From NCBI GenBank assembly GCA_016928025.1, contig JAFGLN010000015.1, positions 1-64,000 on the forward strand: a DNA stretch of 64,000 bases. Reading direction: 5' to 3'. Shown one piece after another: positions 61,434-64,000 of this stretch (its first letter is position 1; each line of letters opens with the position of its first letter). The DNA is from Deltaproteobacteria bacterium. GTDB taxonomy: Bacteria; Desulfobacterota; Syntrophia; Syntrophales; JAFGHS01. The notes beneath the pieces are model-generated. The model saw nothing but the letters and a program-made list of their open reading frames with translations, searched no databases and was not told the DNA's origin. A program made the translations under genes and the position numbers.

Positions 61434-62354
61434 TTAAATCTTATCACTTAAAAACGTCACTTGGTATTTCTTCTTCAAATGCTCCAGATCTTTTTCCAAA
61501 ACGTTGTTATGCTTCTCTCGCATCAGGGTTGATTCGATCCTCGGCGTGGCCTCTTTCAAATCCATTATCATGCCTTCTTGGCGATCATTGAGTTTTACGA
61601 TATGATAACCCAAAGAGGTTTTAAACGGCCGGCTGATCTCGCCGACTTTCATCTTAAAGATGGGACCGGAGAATTCCGGAACCATCTGCGCCTCCGAAAA
61701 ATACCCGAGGTCACCGCCGCTTTCCTTACTGCCCGAATCATCGGAATGCGCCTTGGCCAGTTCGCTGAAATCGGCGCCCGCATCCAACTCTTTTTTCAAT
61801 TTTTCCGCTTTCGCCAAGGCGGCCTTATCCTCTTCGGGTTTGGCGTCCCGCTTCAGTTCGATTAAAATATGCTGGACATTCACAGCGGTCGGTTTGATTA
61901 GTTGAGCCTCGTTCTCATCATAGTACTTCTTGATTTCAGCATCCGTTACCTTCTCGACGCCGGATAGTTTCATGCGAACATATTCCTGGGCAAGCACACC
62001 GTTGATTGCATCTTCAATCTTTATGGCCACCAGCTCATTCTCGTCGATTTTTTCCTCTTTCGCTGCCAAAGCAAACAATTGGGTTTGAACAAGGATCTCC
62101 ATAAAATCCTTTCTCGCCTTTTCATCCTTTAAATTTGCTTGATATTGCGGAGGTAGAGTTTTGATCCTTGCCTCAAACTCTTTTTTTGTTATCTTTTTCG
62201 GTCCAACCTGGACAAGGATTTCCGAACCCACCGGCAATGCTCTTGCATCGCTCTTTTTCGATTGGGCATGGGTAAGGCTGATCGCGCCAAAGCTTACAAA
62301 GAGCCCTATCGCCAGCACCAGGATAGGAACCGAAACACATTTCTTCATTCTCAT
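61434..62354 (-). CDS. Periplasmic peptidyl-prolyl cis-trans isomerase (PpiC/SurA-like)
   Basis: Signal peptide VPILVLAIGLFVSFGAISLTHAQ; VQHILIELKRDAKPEEDK...FSELAKAHSDDSGSKESGGDLGYFSEAQMVPEF parvulin domain. Confidence 0.93.
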   Translation of the reverse strand: MRMKKCVSVPILVLAIGLFVSFGAISLTHAQSKKSDARALPVGSEILVQVGPKKITKKEFEARIKTLPPQYQANLKDEKARKDFMEILVQTQLFALAAKEEKIDENELVAIKIEDAINGVLAQEYVRMKLSGVEKVTDAEIKKYYDENEAQLIKPTAVNVQHILIELKRDAKPEEDKAALAKAEKLKKELDAGADFSELAKAHSDDSGSKESGGDLGYFSEAQMVPEFSGPIFKMKVGEISRPFKTSLGYHIVKLNDRQEGMIMDLKEATPRIESTLMREKHNNVLEKDLEHLKKKYQVTFLSDKI

Positions 62355-62586
62355 ACCTCCCCTTGATGGTTAAAATAAATATCAACGTTGTTTCCCCAAT
62401 TTTGGGAAACTGAGCCTATCGCAAAGTCACCTTTTTTTCCATAAAAAAGGCGTATCTAAAATCATTTAATAAGATGGATTTATTCAAAATCCCCTTTCTT
62501 CACGTGAAGCAGAGAGGACATTAATCATCTTGCCAATCGGACCAGATACTGCTATAGAGGCACGATTTTTTATGATTAAGGAGTAA

Positions 62587-63621
62587 ATGATGGAGATAGG
62601 GATTCTGGGACTTCCCTCGAGTGGAAAGAGCACTCTTTTTGAAATCATGACGGGCGTCAAAAGCGCTGAAAAATATGGCGAAAAATGTGTTCCGGGACTG
62701 GCTACCGTGCCGGATGAGCGATTTTCAAAGCTTGTGGATATATTTCAACCCGTTAAGGTATCCCCAGCCCAGATTAGGTTTATCGATGTCAATGCCCAGG
62801 GGAAAAACAGCTGGGACGTCATTCGCCAAACACTGAGTTCCGCCGACGGACTGCTTCATATTGTCGATGGTTTCACCGCCAAGACGGCGAAGGATTGCGC
62901 GGCTTCTTATCGCAAACTGGAAGATGAACTGATCCTGTCGGACCTGATGATTATTGAGAAGCGATTGGAAAAGCTGCTTAAAATGCCCAAAAATGTCATC
63001 AAGCCTCAGGATATCTCCCAAACGGACATATTAACCCGCGCCAGAGCACATCTCGAGGAGGGAAAGCCCCTCAGGACCCTCAACCTGTCGGACGATCAGG
63101 TTTTTTCTCTCAGAAGTTTTTCCTTCTGGACGATCCGGCCGGAATTGATCTGCGTCAACCTGCGGGAGGACAGACTGTCCATGATCGATGCCTTTTTGGA
63201 AAAGGTTGCCCCCGAGGCGCCGACCATTGGCATCTGCGGCCTCGTCGAAGCGGAGCTGGCCGATCTTTCGCTTGAAGATCAAAAAGAATACCTTGCCTCT
63301 ATGGGCATTGAAGAAGCGGCCTTCCCGAAAATCATCCGACAGGCGTTTTCTCTGCTTAATCGCATATCTTTTTTCACTGTCGGACAAGACGAGGTCAAAG
63401 CCTGGGTCATCCCGGCCCAAACCAAAGCGCCGAAGGCCGCCGCGGCCATCCACAAGGATTTCGAGCGAGGCTTTATCAAGGCCGAAGTCTGCGCTTATGA
63501 GGATTTTATCGCTTCCGGCAAAACCATCGCCGCCACGAAATCCGCCGGGAAGCTGCGCCTTGAGGGAAAAGAATACATCGTCAAAGACGGCGATATCATC
63601 ACTTTCCGCTTCAATGTCTGA
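62587..63621 (+). CDS. YchF/Obg-like GTPase, divergent and short
   Basis: GILGLPSSGKSTLFEIMTG P-loop; DUF933/TGS-like C-terminus (FFTVGQDEVKAWVI..AAAAIHKDFERGFIKAEVCAYEDFIA..GKEYIVKDGDIITFRFNV). Confidence 0.85.
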   Translation: MMEIGILGLPSSGKSTLFEIMTGVKSAEKYGEKCVPGLATVPDERFSKLVDIFQPVKVSPAQIRFIDVNAQGKNSWDVIRQTLSSADGLLHIVDGFTAKTAKDCAASYRKLEDELILSDLMIIEKRLEKLLKMPKNVIKPQDISQTDILTRARAHLEEGKPLRTLNLSDDQVFSLRSFSFWTIRPELICVNLREDRLSMIDAFLEKVAPEAPTIGICGLVEAELADLSLEDQKEYLASMGIEEAAFPKIIRQAFSLLNRISFFTVGQDEVKAWVIPAQTKAPKAAAAIHKDFERGFIKAEVCAYEDFIASGKTIAATKSAGKLRLEGKEYIVKDGDIITFRFNV

Positions 63622-63790
63622 CGGATGAATCGGCAACAAAACGTCTCCCCCCGTCTCATGACAACGAACAGACGGTAACCCAATCGATAGATCCGTCATA
63701 CAGGCTTCCGCCGAAGCGGGACAAACTACTCGTTGACATCCGGACCGACTCGCTATATTTTCAGCAAAGTGAATCTTCAGAGGACCGCCC

Positions 63791-64000
63791 ATGTTGAAAC
63801 GTCCGTTGAATCATCTTATAGTTGTCATAACGGGTACCGCCTGCCTTTTGCTCGGCCCCCTATCATGTATGCCTGATCGGCCCTTATCACCGGCCGTTTA
63901 TTCCCTGAACATCCTTCATATCAATGATACCCATTCCCGTGTGGACCCGGAAGAATGGACCGTTAAAATCGACGGCCGGGAAACGAAGATCCAATTGGGC
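63791..64000 (+). CDS. 5'-nucleotidase/metallophosphatase-like lipoprotein, 3'-truncated by window edge
   Basis: Open from ATG 63791 to the end: MLKRPLNHLIVVITGTACLLLGPLSCMPDRPLSPAVYSLNILHINDTHSRVDPEEW (LSC lipobox, HINDTHS motif). Not in ORF track. Confidence 0.75.
   Translation, partial: MLKRPLNHLIVVITGTACLLLGPLSCMPDRPLSPAVYSLNILHINDTHSRVDPEEWTVKIDGRETKIQLG

Noticed and set aside
1-64000. CRISPR arrays, transposons, prophage, tRNA/rRNA genes
   Set aside because: No regularly spaced repeats, transposase motifs, phage structural genes or tRNA/rRNA signatures recognised; a tRNAscan/Infernal run would be needed to exclude RNAs completely.

Overview
64-kb window with the gene content of a strictly anaerobic, Deltaproteobacteria/Syntrophales-like chromosome (lineage is inferred from gene content only). 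Most of it is ordinary housekeeping and metabolism: two acetolactate synthase sets with ilvC and ilvD, gatCAB-mtnA, tatA/tatC, PBP1A, GDH, acyl-CoA and CoA-transferase genes, and sensory or c-di-GMP genes. No CRISPR arrays, rRNAs, tRNAs or transposases were recognised. The strongest anomaly is at 20.07-21.95 kb. The ORF track splits rtcB (RNA ligase) at a TGA that falls exactly on the metal-binding Cys of the GYDIN-C-GVR motif. It is followed, at a typical distance, by a bacterial SECIS-like hairpin whose CAGGUCUG apex matches my recollection of the E. coli fdhF SECIS, so this looks like a selenocysteine-containing RtcB. The adjacent downstream archease gene carries an in-frame TAG at codon 35. 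Other hidden features missed by the ORF track are: two branched-chain-amino-acid-rich leader peptides with terminators (attenuators) in front of the two ilvB genes; a c-di-GMP-I (GEMM) riboswitch with a start-codon-sequestering arm in front of a large surface protein; an archaeal-type NrpR regulator next to gdhA; repeated operator-like palindromes at both ends of a sigma54 two-component operon; and an ORF-free, hairpin-rich 0.85-kb region containing an A8G12 tract.
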